A DNA stretch of 55,880 nt, from assembly GCF_007859735.1 (NCBI RefSeq), contig NZ_SIHI01000001.1, positions 672,190-728,069 of the forward strand. Reading direction: 5' to 3'. This document shows, in pieces, positions 1-7,420 of this stretch. The notes under the pieces were generated by a model. It ran no database searches. It was not told the DNA's origin and saw nothing but the letters and a program-made list of their open reading frames with translations. Position 1 is the stretch's first letter. Every line of letters begins with the position of its first letter. A program made the translations under genes and the position numbers. The stretch comes from Thalassoglobus neptunius (GTDB taxonomy: Bacteria; Planctomycetota; Planctomycetia; Planctomycetales; Planctomycetaceae).

Positions 1-126
1 CAAATCGAGGGAAGCCATGATCTATGTGGCTTCCATTGGTCGCATGCTCCGCCGCTTAGCTCCTTCACCCAACCAAGCTCCGTTCAAATACCGACTTACA
101 GCATGAAGAGGATTCCGGATAGGCTC
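1..126 (+). mobile_element. 3' end of an IS5-like insertion sequence
   Basis: The window opens inside an insertion sequence. It shows the last codons of the transposase and then a terminal inverted repeat at about 110-126. Read on the minus strand this repeat begins GAGCCTATCCGGAA; the element at 55728 begins GAGGCTATCCGGAA, so both ends belong to one IS type in the same orientation. The next three bases, TCA (127-129), match the three bases before the right-hand IS and suit the short TNA-type duplications known in parts of the IS5 family. DUF1559 coding sequence resumes immediately after. Confidence 0.8.
2..106 (+). CDS. IS5-like transposase, C-terminal fragment
   Basis: The frame starting at base 2 is open to a TGA at 104-106 and encodes the final 34 residues. 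It contains SREAMIYVASIGRMLRRLAP and ends FKYRLTA. The pattern EAMIYVAS...MLRRLAP followed by PFKY is typical of the C-terminus of IS5-family DDE transposases with a DUF4096-type N-terminus. The start lies outside the window. The matching N-terminus of another copy is seen at 55808. Confidence 0.75.
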   Translation, partial: KSREAMIYVASIGRMLRRLAPSPNQAPFKYRLTA

Positions 127-970
127 TCAGTGCAAGAACAACTTAAAGCAATTGGGTCTGGCGTTGCATAATTACCACGACACTTTCAATACGTTTCCGC
201 CTGGAAACATGTTCAACCTGCAAGACCCCACAAACTGGCCTCGAGACACGAGCCCGAACAATCAGATTATGGGAAGCTTCGGCTGGTCCGCCTACATTCT
301 GCCCTACCTGGACGCATCTCCACTTTACAATCTGATTGATTTTAGCCTGCCAGCTTATGTTGAGGAGATTGAAGACTACAACAGCACGACGATTCCACAA
401 GCTGTTTCACTGCGTGGACAGCTCGGGAATGTTGCGAATAAGGAAGCGGCAGACAATGCACCTTCAGCGTTTCACTGTCCTTCCAATCACAGCACGACTT
501 ACCCCATTACCCGCTTTAAGGATTACTCAATGAACGGCGGCACGGCGAGTGGGTGTTGTACTGAGAGGAATCAGCGGAGTTCAGATGGGATTGGCTATAT
601 TAACAGCAAAGTCGGGATTCGGGACATTACCGACGGGGCGTCCAACACGTTTATGCTTCTGGAAAAACCTCACTGGGCTCCTCAGTCCTGGTGTAATATC
701 GAACATGGATGTAATCCGTTCTTCTTCGTGCATCATCAGTCGCAAGGTTATGTCTGTCCACAGGTTCCCGGAAGTCCTCCGCGACCCACTCCTCCGAACG
801 ACGCGTTTATCTTTAATACGCGGGGAGCTTACAGCGAACATCCAGGTGGTGTTCAAGCTGCGATGGCTGACGGGTCCGTCAGGTTTATTTCCGAAAATGT
901 CGACTTTGAATCTTACAAAGCAACCTTCAGTCGCGCAGGTGGTGAAGTCGACACGGTGATTAGAGACTAG
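127..970 (+). pseudogene. DUF1559 protein, 5' end lost to IS insertion
   Basis: DUF1559 proteins are a very large planctomycete family with a type IV pilin-like N-terminal helix and a periplasmic C-terminal domain of unknown role. The frame reads QCKNNLKQLGLALHNYHD and then FPPGN, the family's signature just after the N-terminal helix. It ends with the usual HPGGVQAAMADGSVRFISENVD motif (H-x-G-G ... DGSVRF). The missing first ~40 residues should hold the prepilin cleavage site and membrane helix, but that sequence is replaced by the IS ending at 126. A TTG at 152 could start translation, but it lies inside the conserved motif and would give a protein without export signal. It is therefore called a disrupted gene. 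Confidence 0.85.
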
Positions 971-1217
971 CTCTCTCAGAATTCTGCGAAAATGCGTACT
1001 GAAGTGGTTCAACACTCAATGGACGTTTCGATTTCTCATCGAACCCTCTGAGTTGAGTCAATTCAGGCGTGTCCTCGTTAAGAGGAGGAGTTCGGTGAGT
1101 GATGAATTGATGTTTCCAGAATTCGTTCGAATTCAGCAATGAGCACGTTCGCCAGTCGCTTCTTTCAGCAATTTTTTCGGCGGCGAACTTTATGGCAAAG
1201 ATGGGAGTTGTGAAGGA

Positions 1218-1673
1218 ATGGTCATGCAAGAGGCTCAGAGACAACGTGGTTTGTGGCAATGGTGTCTGGTCGGTTGTTTGTTCGCCGTCGGTTGTGGTGG
1301 ACAAAGTGATCGCCCGGAAATGGCGACAGTGAGCGGCAAATTAACACTCGATGGGAAACCGCTGCCTGGGTATATCGTGACATTTCAACCGTCGACAGGG
1401 CGTCCAAGTGTCAGCAACATGCCGACCAACGCCGAAGGCCAGTTTGAATTGTGGTACACCTACAAGGACAAAGGCGCGAAAGTCGACAAGCATAAAGTGA
1501 CTTTGGCCTACTCTCCCACAAGTGACGACGAAGCCATGGCAGCCCAGTCGGGAAATGTGACCGGAAATCCGAAGGCGATTGCCGAGAAATACGGAACAGT
1601 CGCAGTGACCCCGCTGGAGTTCGAGGTCAGTGACAATACGACCGAAGCGAACATCGATATTTCACTCAACTAA
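1218..1673 (+). CDS. Lipoprotein with carboxypeptidase-regulatory-like domain
   Basis: 151 residues. The N-terminal hydrophobic stretch ends LFAVGCGG, a lipobox with Cys at about residue 26. Then comes TVSGKLTLDGKPLPGYIVTF, the start of the Ig-like carboxypeptidase-regulatory fold, and a C-terminal ITP-like stretch NTTEANIDISLN. In planctomycetes such small lipoproteins very often sit just downstream of a DUF1559 gene, as here; their role is unknown. A weak AGGA precedes the ATG at 1218; ATG 1224 is an alternative start. Confidence 0.8.
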   Translation: MVMQEAQRQRGLWQWCLVGCLFAVGCGGQSDRPEMATVSGKLTLDGKPLPGYIVTFQPSTGRPSVSNMPTNAEGQFELWYTYKDKGAKVDKHKVTLAYSPTSDDEAMAAQSGNVTGNPKAIAEKYGTVAVTPLEFEVSDNTTEANIDISLN

Positions 1674-1774
1674 AGCATGTTGTTCTTTTCGGTGCACTCG
1701 CTTGAACTTTTTCATCAGGTAATAGGCTGAGTCTGCTCGTGCAAGTGAGTGAAAACCAGAACAGAAAATGCTCT
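1674..1774 (+). repeat. 101-base intergenic repeat, copy A
   Basis: It begins directly after the stop codon of the lipoprotein gene. It aligns without gaps to 52010-52110, with 84 of 101 bases identical by hand count. Shared blocks include GTGCACTCGCTTGAACTT, GGCTGAGT and GTGAGTG. Copy B also follows a stop codon directly. No coding potential is apparent. Confidence 0.8.
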
Positions 1775-1958
1775 AACACTTCGCATTGTTCTTCTGAACG
1801 CGTTTCGTTCGGCGATCGTGGCGTTCGCGTGCGCGGATCGTTCATCCGATCAGAATCGGTGCGAACGTAGGATCGGTGTGCGGGCAGAGTCTCGGGAATT
1901 GCCTGCGCACTCGCTGCCCGGACTTCGACGTCGCGACGCGTTCAGAAGTGAAGAAAAA

Positions 1959-2004
1959 TACCCCCGGCGGGATTCGAACCCACGACCTTTGGTTTAGGAA
2001 ACCA
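1959..2004 (-). other. attL core: displaced 3' half of tRNA-Arg(CCT)
   Basis: All 46 bases are identical to 46786-46831. Read on the minus strand the segment runs from the anticodon arm through the T-arm to the discriminator base of tRNA-Arg. The 5' half is missing here, so this is a tRNA remnant, not a gene. The identity starts exactly at the tRNA 3' end (TACCCCCGGCGGG on the + strand) and stops in the 5' strand of the anticodon stem. Confidence 0.93.
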
Positions 2005-2315
2005 GAGTTAGTAGACCACTCGTGTTTATGGGTGTTCACCGGTGGCAGTTTTTATGCGGTCCCCATTCTCTGAAAATTGGGTTTGACCACAACGGGCATC
2101 AAATCGGGCGGAATTTGCTAACACTTTTGCTAACACTTGGCGTTTTCGCGATCTCTCTGCGCACTCACAAGAATTATTTTCGAATGTCGCTATTCCACTC
2201 TCAGGCATTCTACTGACCACTCACAGGCAGTCAGACGTATTTCACCGCATAAACCATCATGTTAATCCGTCGTGGAACGTCTAGACACAGCCGATTCTAA
2301 AGTTATTGTCCACTC
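2005..2315. other. Prophage left-end non-coding region
   Basis: About 310 bases between attL and the first phage gene. No convincing protein-coding frame was seen. It holds the tandem 12-base arm-type repeat at 2115-2138; the rest shows nothing I can name. Confidence 0.5.
2115..2138 (+). repeat. Tandem 12-base repeat, likely integrase arm sites (left)
   Basis: Two exact tandem copies of TTGCTAACACTT. The same unit occurs at 46694-46705, followed by CTACTAACACTT at 46706-46717, in the same orientation near the other attachment core. Paired direct repeats flanking the core on both sides are what arm-type binding sites of tyrosine integrases look like. Confidence 0.65.
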
Positions 2316-2555
2316 ATGTTCATGGCAATTCACAAGAGGTCACGGGGAGACATGGAGACGAGAACGAAACAAACCGGACTGGCAACAGTAACAGAGGCGG
2401 GAGCGTATCTTAGCGTTTCGCGAGCAACTGTCTACACATGGATTCGCGATCGAACACTTCCGGTTGTCATGGTCGGAACCCACAAACGGATTCCCTGGAC
2501 TGCCGTCTACAAGCTTGCTGGTGAAACAATCGAGAACAAAGGGGCGGAACTATGA
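2316..2555 (+). CDS. MerR/excisionase-type helix-turn-helix protein
   Basis: 79 residues from ATG 2316, or 67 from ATG 2352 (METRTKQTG). The core ATVTEAGAYLSVSRATVYTW is a helix-turn-helix of the excisionase (xis/MerR) type, followed by a wing-like TLPVVMVGTHKRIP. First gene after attL, so it may act in excision or early control. It overlaps the next small frame by ATGA. A second excisionase-like protein lies beside the integrase at 45299. Confidence 0.75.
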   Translation: MFMAIHKRSRGDMETRTKQTGLATVTEAGAYLSVSRATVYTWIRDRTLPVVMVGTHKRIPWTAVYKLAGETIENKGAEL

Positions 2556-2638
2556 GTAAGACAACGATCGATCGTTCGACGTGGCGATGTAGTGAGTATG
2601 CAATTTCTGAAGGCAGTTCACCGTTGAAGGTTAACTGA
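2552..2638 (+). CDS. Small ORF, 28 residues
   Basis: It starts at an ATG overlapping the stop of the preceding gene (ATGA) and encodes MSKTTIDRSTWRCSEYAISE and eight more residues. The overlap, a hallmark of this phage's operons, is the main reason to list it. No family recognised. Confidence 0.4.
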   Translation: MSKTTIDRSTWRCSEYAISEGSSPLKVN

Positions 2639-2674
2639 TCATCTCATTTTGATCCCAACAACAAAGGCCGAACA

Positions 2675-2836
2675 GTGACACGTAAACAATACAAGCAACA
2701 TCTCATTGAGTGTCAATCAAAGGTGCTCGCCTATCACGCGACGAGGGGAGACTGGCGGGCTGTTAATCGTACCAAGCGGCTGATTGCAGAGACAGCAACG
2801 GCATGGATGTATCGAACGAACTTTCGAACTTTGTAA
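2675..2836 (+). CDS. Small basic protein, 53 residues, GTG start
   Basis: The frame begins GTG ACA CGT AAA CAA (VTRKQYKQHLIECQSKVLAY) and continues through WRAVNRTKRLIAETATAWMY. It is basic and predicted to be helical. It fills most of the space between the two neighbouring genes. No function recognised. Confidence 0.5.
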   Translation: MTRKQYKQHLIECQSKVLAYHATRGDWRAVNRTKRLIAETATAWMYRTNFRTL

Positions 2837-2874
2837 ACGAAGCTGCTCGGTCTAACGAACTGGTCAATCAGTGA
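2803..2874 (+). CDS. Possible 23-residue ORF
   Basis: ATG GAT GTA TCG... encodes MDVSNELSNFVNEAARSNEL and three more residues. It overlaps the end of the previous small gene, and its TGA overlaps the GTG start of the next gene at 2871 (GTGA). Listed because of this coupling; it may be chance. Confidence 0.25.
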   Translation: MDVSNELSNFVNEAARSNELVNQ

Positions 2875-3203
2875 GCACTAACAACACAGACTGTGACTAC
2901 GAACTGACGCGAACAGAACAACTCTTCGAGCAGTACGACAACGAACCCGACATGAGAGGCCGAATTATGATCCTTGAAGCAATTAACGACATCGACGGAG
3001 AGATGGTTGTGACTCTCCCATTCAATTGGATCAAATCGACTCATGACAGACTAACAATTGACGAAAAGCGAGACCAAATTATTCATGACTTGTATCACGA
3101 AGGTATCCCGATTGATGGGATTCTTGAAACCTTTTCAATTAGTCGAGGATCGATGCACTGTGCAATCCAGCGGCACACCAATAGATGCTTTAACGAGAAG
3201 TGA
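2871..3203 (+). CDS. Phage protein with C-terminal helix-turn-helix
   Basis: 110 residues with a GTG start. The acidic N-terminal half is unrecognised. The C-terminal 45 residues (DQIIHDLYHEGIPIDGILET, then FSISRGSMHCAIQRH) have the pattern of a resolvase- or sigma-like helix-turn-helix. Possibly an early regulator; I cannot name a family. Confidence 0.55.
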   Translation: MSTNNTDCDYELTRTEQLFEQYDNEPDMRGRIMILEAINDIDGEMVVTLPFNWIKSTHDRLTIDEKRDQIIHDLYHEGIPIDGILETFSISRGSMHCAIQRHTNRCFNEK

Positions 3204-3293
3204 CACGAAATGAATTCGTGTGGCAAGACGCCAACAGCGGCATGATGCCGCACCTTTTTTGAAGTCACGGTCATAATAATCGGAGGGCAAAAA

Positions 3294-3752
3294 ATGTGTT
3301 TCAATCACGATGAATGCGAATGGATTGCAGACGAAGCAGATGATTCCATTACCGAGGTAGATGCAAGCTGTTGTTGCTGGGATTGTGGAGTCCGAATCCC
3401 AGAAGGGTGTGATTACCGCAGAATCCACCTAACGAAGTGTTGCGTTGAGTGCGGGGAAATGGAACCAACGGAAGAATGCTTAGAGGAAGGTGGCCACGAG
3501 TCATATGAGGATACAGTTCAGATCTGTCTGATATGTAACGACCTTCGGTCAGCGGTAATCGAAGTCGAAGAGTCAGAGGGGTGCAGGGGGAACGAGGTAG
3601 AACCGTCTTATGGTGCGCTGGAAGATGCGTTTGTGAAGTATTGGAATGAGCCAATCCAATATGCCGACGCCGTTGTGAAGAAGTTTCCCCACTTAAGACA
3701 TCATCCGTGGATCAATGACGATTCATTCGATCCAATCGAGCTTGGAATTTAA
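3294..3752 (+). CDS. Cysteine-rich, probably zinc-binding phage protein
   Basis: 152 residues preceded by a good Shine-Dalgarno (CGGAGG, 7 bases before ATG). Cysteines cluster in the first 80 residues: SCCCWDCGV, KCCVECGE and ICLICND, giving at least three CxxC pairs, suggestive of treble-clef or zinc-ribbon folds. The acidic C-terminus has an FVKYW...HHPWI stretch. No family recognised. Confidence 0.6.
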   Translation: MCFNHDECEWIADEADDSITEVDASCCCWDCGVRIPEGCDYRRIHLTKCCVECGEMEPTEECLEEGGHESYEDTVQICLICNDLRSAVIEVEESEGCRGNEVEPSYGALEDAFVKYWNEPIQYADAVVKKFPHLRHHPWINDDSFDPIELGI

Positions 3753-3762
3753 GAACCTTCCC

Positions 3763-3792
3763 ACGCCACGGAGTTAGCCCACTCTGTGGTGT
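3763..3792 (+). other. RNA hairpin after the Cys-rich gene
   Basis: ACGCCACGGAGT and ACTCTGTGGTGT flank a six-base TAGCCC loop. The 12-base stem pairs fully in RNA if two G-U pairs are allowed. No U-tract follows, so it may be a processing or stability element rather than a terminator. Confidence 0.45.
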
Positions 3793-3865
3793 TCCTCCGG
3801 CGAGTTGAGTCGGCCCGCTCCTCGTCGGGGGGTTGTTTAGAACATTTAGAATAAGCGAGACGATC

Positions 3866-4930
3866 ATGATCACCAAATTAACACCCGAGCAAGTGGCCCG
3901 GTTTCCAGAGTTCGTCGACAAGTGGACGAAGATCGGACTTTCGACGGCACCTTTGAATTTCAACGCTGCGAAAGCGGCAGCAATTAAGTGTTACAAATTG
4001 GCGAATCTCCCTACTCCGGAACACTTCGTTGTGTGTGACAGTCCGTTGAGTGGAGTAATCGTAGCAGCAATATTAAGGAACAGTGTTGGGGACAGTGTTG
4101 GGAACAGTGTTGGGAACAGTGTCTGGGACAGTGTTAGGGACAGTGTCTGGGACAGTGTTAGGGACAGTGTTAGGGACAGTGTTAGGGACAGTGTCTGGGA
4201 CAGTGTCTGGGACAGTGTTGGGGGCAGTGTCTGGGATAGTGTTAGGGGCAGTGTCTGGGATAGTGTTAGGGGCAGTGTTAGGGGCAGTGTCTGGGATAGT
4301 GTTGAGGGCAGTGTTGGGGACAGTGTCTGGGGCAATCATGAAGCGGGTTGGTTGTCGTTTTATGACTTCTTTCGAACTGTGTGCGATCTCAGGAAAGAGA
4401 CCGACAAACTAATAGGGCTTATCGAGTTGTCGCAACACTGTGGCTGGTGGATTCCTTACAAGCATGTGTGCATCCTCCAGCACAGACACTCGGAACTGCA
4501 CCTTAACAGTGAAGGACGTCTACACAACGAATCCGGGATGGCGTTCGCCTATCCCGACGGCTGGGGGGGGTGGTTTATCGATGGCATTAGAGTGGACGAA
4601 AAGATTGTCATGCACCCAGAGACACAGACAATCGAAGAGATTGAGACAGAAGGGAACAATGACGTCAAGTCAATTAGAGTCGAGCGTTTTGGGTGGTATC
4701 AATACCTAAAGGAGTCAGGCGCCGAACTCGTTGACTCCCGATCGAATAACATCGAGAACACCAAAGAGGCTCTTTTTGAGTTAAGAGACGGGGCACGTCG
4801 GTATGTTGCGACCTGCCCAAGCGGCAAGCGTGTTTGCCTGGGAGTCCCGAAAGAGATTGCCACTTGCGAACAGTCTCAAAGCTGGATGGCTGGCGCGTTT
4901 GGCGATCGCCAATCGATTGGACGGACGTAA
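3866..4930 (+). CDS. DUF6745-like protein with internal [DGN]SVx repeat
   Basis: 354 residues from ATG 3866. The N-terminal ~70 residues (LTPEQVARFPEFVDKWTKIG) and the C-terminal half (WWIPYKHVCILQHRHSEL, GRLHNESGMAFAYPDGW, RFGWYQYLKESGAELVD) match the layout I know for DUF6745 proteins, whose function is unknown. Between them are 21 tandem tetrapeptides of form [DNG]SV[WRGE] (residues ~72-155) encoded by a 12-base minisatellite. Repeat number could change in frame by slippage. The next gene (4966) is probably co-transcribed. Confidence 0.7.
   Translation: MITKLTPEQVARFPEFVDKWTKIGLSTAPLNFNAAKAAAIKCYKLANLPTPEHFVVCDSPLSGVIVAAILRNSVGDSVGNSVGNSVWDSVRDSVWDSVRDSVRDSVRDSVWDSVWDSVGGSVWDSVRGSVWDSVRGSVRGSVWDSVEGSVGDSVWGNHEAGWLSFYDFFRTVCDLRKETDKLIGLIELSQHCGWWIPYKHVCILQHRHSELHLNSEGRLHNESGMAFAYPDGWGGWFIDGIRVDEKIVMHPETQTIEEIETEGNNDVKSIRVERFGWYQYLKESGAELVDSRSNNIENTKEALFELRDGARRYVATCPSGKRVCLGVPKEIATCEQSQSWMAGAFGDRQSIGRT
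4079..4330 (+). repeat. 12-base coding minisatellite, 21 units
   Basis: The unit is roughly GACAGTGTTNGG with variants at the last codon (TGG, AGG, GGG) and first codon (GAC, GGC, AAC). Every unit is exactly 12 bases, so the frame is kept throughout. Four reading frames remain open across it purely because of the repeat. Confidence 0.95.
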
Positions 4931-4965
4931 TTTACCTTAACCACTTACGTTTTAGGAGATTGAGA

Positions 4966-5424
4966 ATGAGTACTGCTACAAAGGATGCTGCATCTGTAAT
5001 TAACGAACAAGAATCACACTTGGAGTCAATCGAACACGGGAAACCAGAACGACTCAGCGAAGCAGCAACCGAGAAGGATTACTTCCCTCAAGGTGATGTG
5101 TACTTCGGGGTTGTGAACTCAAAGCCTACTGGATACGAGCCAGGTAAACCCGTCTCGCAACTGGCAGTCGGAAACACACAAGGTCAGCGGCACTGTCTCG
5201 ATTGCGTCGAAGGTGTTGAAATGTATTTCCCTGGAGGAGTTAAGAACTGGCAGCGGGGTCGTTCCGGTCTTTTAGGTCCTGTTTTTCGTTGCCCAACCCG
5301 CGATGTGACCGTCGTTCATCCCACACACGGAGACTTGACGATTCCAAAGGGGATGATGATTCAAACTGTGTATCAACGCAATTGGGACGAGCAACTCAAA
5401 GCTGAGGCTCGCGCCCGAGACTAA
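4966..5424 (+). CDS. Phage hypothetical protein
   Basis: 152 residues from ATG 4966, chosen because AGGAG lies seven bases upstream and an earlier in-frame start would overlap the DUF6745 gene. Contains YFPQGDVYFGVVNSKPTGYE, a central HCLDCVEGVEMYFP with a CxxC-like pair, and a C-terminal DLTIPKGMMIQTVYQRNWDE that looks beta-rich. Its immediate position after the DUF6745 gene suggests a shared task. No function recognised. Confidence 0.65.
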   Translation: MSTATKDAASVINEQESHLESIEHGKPERLSEAATEKDYFPQGDVYFGVVNSKPTGYEPGKPVSQLAVGNTQGQRHCLDCVEGVEMYFPGGVKNWQRGRSGLLGPVFRCPTRDVTVVHPTHGDLTIPKGMMIQTVYQRNWDEQLKAEARARD

Positions 5425-5603
5425 CCGCCATTGCGCGGGCTTAAGGCAGTGAAAGAAGAACGTGTTTTTTGATGTTTTTTACAAGGAGAGTTTCGATGTA
5501 AACACTAACAAAGAAGACTAAAGGATAGGAAAAACTAACGCGATTTAGGTTTGTTGGTCCTCAACGTCAGAGGGAGCCGGATACCACGAAACTCCGGCAA
5601 ACT

Positions 5604-5723
5604 GACACCGTGGCGGAACTGGTAGACGCTAGATTAGCGAGAAGAATCAGGTGCGGGATATCACAACGCTTGTCCGCGTAGGCATCTAACCCCCTGAATG
5701 CAGGTTCGAACCCTGCCGGTGTC
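5604..5723 (+). tRNA. tRNA-Leu-like gene with enlarged variable region
   Basis: Acceptor strands GACACCG (5604-5610) and CGGTGTC (5717-5723) pair over seven bases. The T-arm GCAGG-TTCGAAC-CCTGC (5700-5716) is canonical. The D-arm GCGGAACTGGTAGACGC is that of bacterial tRNA-Leu. The best anticodon arm is GATTA-GCGAGAA-GAATC, anticodon GAG (Leu), but it has C at position 33 and one mismatched pair. Between D-arm and T-arm lie 70 bases, versus about 33 in a normal tRNA-Leu, leaving roughly 37 extra. Discriminator would be T and no CCA is encoded. It is either a tRNA with an insert or oversized variable arm, or a degenerate tRNA. Confidence 0.55.
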
Positions 5724-5763
5724 TTTTAAAGCAACGATCCTTCTGCGTGAAAGGTACGCGCTA

Positions 5764-5883
5764 ATGCAAGACCTCATCTCCAGCCCATACGCATCACAGC
5801 TCGTGATGTGCATTGTCTCGCTGTCAATCACGATCGCTCTCACGTTGTGGGCGTGTTTTGTGGGCGGCATGAGTGATGAGTAG
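5764..5883 (+). CDS. Small membrane protein, 39 residues
   Basis: Starts at ATG 5764 with AAAGG nine bases upstream. The sequence MQDLISSPYASQLV leads into a strongly hydrophobic span (MCIVSLSITIALTLWACFVG), one membrane helix, then GMSDE. Too short to assign; it lies just after the tRNA-like gene. Confidence 0.5.
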   Translation: MQDLISSPYASQLVMCIVSLSITIALTLWACFVGGMSDE

Positions 5884-5894
5884 GAGGGGTAGAT

Positions 5895-6452
5895 ATGCAA
5901 CTCGAAAGATGGCTCGAACACAAGAACAAGGAACAGGAACCGATGGGCGATATTCATCCTGAAGATAGGAGCGATAAGCTTAGCGTTAAAACAATCTGTG
6001 CTTTGGACATGATTCGCAAAGTTGAGCAAGACGACATCAAGCCGTGGATCAATGAGATCCACCTCGTAGACGGTTACGCATGGTCAACTGATAAATATCA
6101 ACTATTGGTCATTGAGGTTTCTGACGAGCAGCAAAGCCAGACGTCAAGTGATCACGTTTTTGATCGCAAGACAGACACTTACATCCCGTTTAATTCAAAG
6201 ACGAATCCAGAGTTTCGATGGCAATCTACGCTTCCAGATGACATGGATTCGGCACCAGCGTTCCGCGTTGACCTGGAGAAGTTGTCCACTGTTGTCGACG
6301 CATTGAAGTTAATCGCCGTCGGAGATGACTGCGGGAGATTGGTATGCAAATTCACTGTCAGCAAGCACGGTCGATTAGTGATGGAGATGGACACTGTTGA
6401 TGGACCAGCAACGGGCGTCTTAATGCGAATAGGAGAAGTCAAGGACTCTTAA
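5895..6452 (+). CDS. Short sliding-clamp-like phage protein
   Basis: 185 residues, ATG preceded by GGAGGGG. Two stretches resemble pieces of the DNA polymerase III beta fold: MIRKVEQDDIKPWINEIHLV followed by DGYAWSTDKYQLLVIEV (compare RPVLNGV...TDGHRLAVVEV in clamps), and a C-terminal RVDLEKLSTVVDAL ... PATGVLMRIGEV (compare the clamp end VLMPMR). It is half the length of a clamp. A full-length clamp-like gene follows at 7417. Family assignment is inferred from pattern only. Confidence 0.5.
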   Translation: MQLERWLEHKNKEQEPMGDIHPEDRSDKLSVKTICALDMIRKVEQDDIKPWINEIHLVDGYAWSTDKYQLLVIEVSDEQQSQTSSDHVFDRKTDTYIPFNSKTNPEFRWQSTLPDDMDSAPAFRVDLEKLSTVVDALKLIAVGDDCGRLVCKFTVSKHGRLVMEMDTVDGPATGVLMRIGEVKDS

Positions 6453-6559
6453 ACAAACACGTCCGCAGCGTCAGTTCTAGACGCTGTCCCCCTGGCGTCG
6501 ACTGTCGGCGGATCTGTCGGCGTCGGGGTTTTTATGACAACTAACATGTGAGGTGAGTG

Positions 6560-7198
6560 ATGAGTCGTGAGTTTAAGGTTGGGGATAAAGTGCGGGTTGT
6601 TCGGAGGGTTAATGACTATTCAGCTTGGTATGACGAGAGTGTGAACAGGTTTGGCGACGCGAGTACAGGTCGCGAAGTCATCCGAGTTTATAAATCCGGT
6701 AACGTACTTGTCGATTGCGATGGAGAACCGCATCTATTCCCCGCATCACACCTCGAACCCGTCACCGAAGAGCAGCAGCCAGAACCAGAAGAGATTGACC
6801 CTATAAACAAGGAGTACCAGACTCGGAAGCATGGGTATCGGTACGTCCATTATTCGAGCAATGGGAAGGAGCCTCGAATATACATTGGTGCGTACATCGA
6901 GGATGGAATCGAGTATCCAATTCGACACACCAGATCCGGGAACCGTTTTGATGATGATGCAACAAACATGTTCGACCTCGTCGAAGTGAAGCCGCGTGTT
7001 AAGCGTACTGTGTACTTGAATGTCCTCAAGGATGAAGTAGAGGACTATGACTCTGTGTTTTGCTATGAATCGCGAGAGGCTGCGGATTACTCGTCCAGTA
7101 CTGACCGCGTCCTCTGCATCAAACTCAATATCGACCTCCCGCACGGCTACGGACTCAACGGAGACGCCAAAGAATTCACCATCACGGAACCGAATTAG
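6560..7198 (+). CDS. Phage protein with SH3-like N-terminus
   Basis: 212 residues; ATG 6560 preceded by GAGGTGA. The start SREFKVGDKVRVVRRVNDYS and GNVLVDCDGEPHLFPASHLE have the layout of a small SH3-like barrel. A proline/glutamate linker (EEQQPEPEEIDP) separates it from an unrecognised second half. Function unknown. Confidence 0.6.
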   Translation: MSREFKVGDKVRVVRRVNDYSAWYDESVNRFGDASTGREVIRVYKSGNVLVDCDGEPHLFPASHLEPVTEEQQPEPEEIDPINKEYQTRKHGYRYVHYSSNGKEPRIYIGAYIEDGIEYPIRHTRSGNRFDDDATNMFDLVEVKPRVKRTVYLNVLKDEVEDYDSVFCYESREAADYSSSTDRVLCIKLNIDLPHGYGLNGDAKEFTITEPN

Positions 7199-7249
7199 CA
7201 TGGTCGGTTGCGTGTTCCTTGTAGGGCGATACGAAAGGTCAGTTATTAA

Positions 7250-7420
7250 ATGCAAAACGATAAACAAGCAAAGGTTAATCAACGGGGCGCCGCGATAGAA
7301 GAGAAGGTTGAGCACTTTGAGAGAGTGATTGAAAGGCGGGGGCTTCGAAGAACTCGCGACTGGATGCTCGATCACCTGGAAGACACATGGCACTTAGACC
7401 AGAAAGCACTCGGAAGATGA
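7250..7420 (+). CDS. Small charged protein, 56 residues, coupled to clamp gene
   Basis: ATG 7250 encodes MQNDKQAKVNQRGAAIEEKV, then HFERVIERRGLRRTRDWMLD and 16 more residues. It is highly charged and helical. Its TGA overlaps the clamp start as ATGA (7417-7420), which argues for translational coupling and for the clamp start at 7417. No family recognised. Confidence 0.6.
   Translation: MQNDKQAKVNQRGAAIEEKVEHFERVIERRGLRRTRDWMLDHLEDTWHLDQKALGR

Noticed and set aside
152-970. Treating the DUF1559 frame as an intact gene from TTG 152
   Set aside because: The start would fall inside the conserved motif, and the IS terminal repeat and transposase end explain the missing 5' part.
1959-2004. A second tRNA-Arg gene at the left
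   Set aside because: Only the 3' half is present; there is no 5' acceptor strand or D-arm, so it is the attL remnant.
4079-4330. CRISPR-like direct repeats
   Set aside because: The units are contiguous 12-mers with no spacers and keep a reading frame; this is a coding minisatellite.
6488-6533. Possible terminator CCCC...GGGGTTTTT after the short clamp-like gene
   Set aside because: Only four outer base pairs are clear; the interior consists of direct repeats (CTGTCGGCG) that do not pair well.
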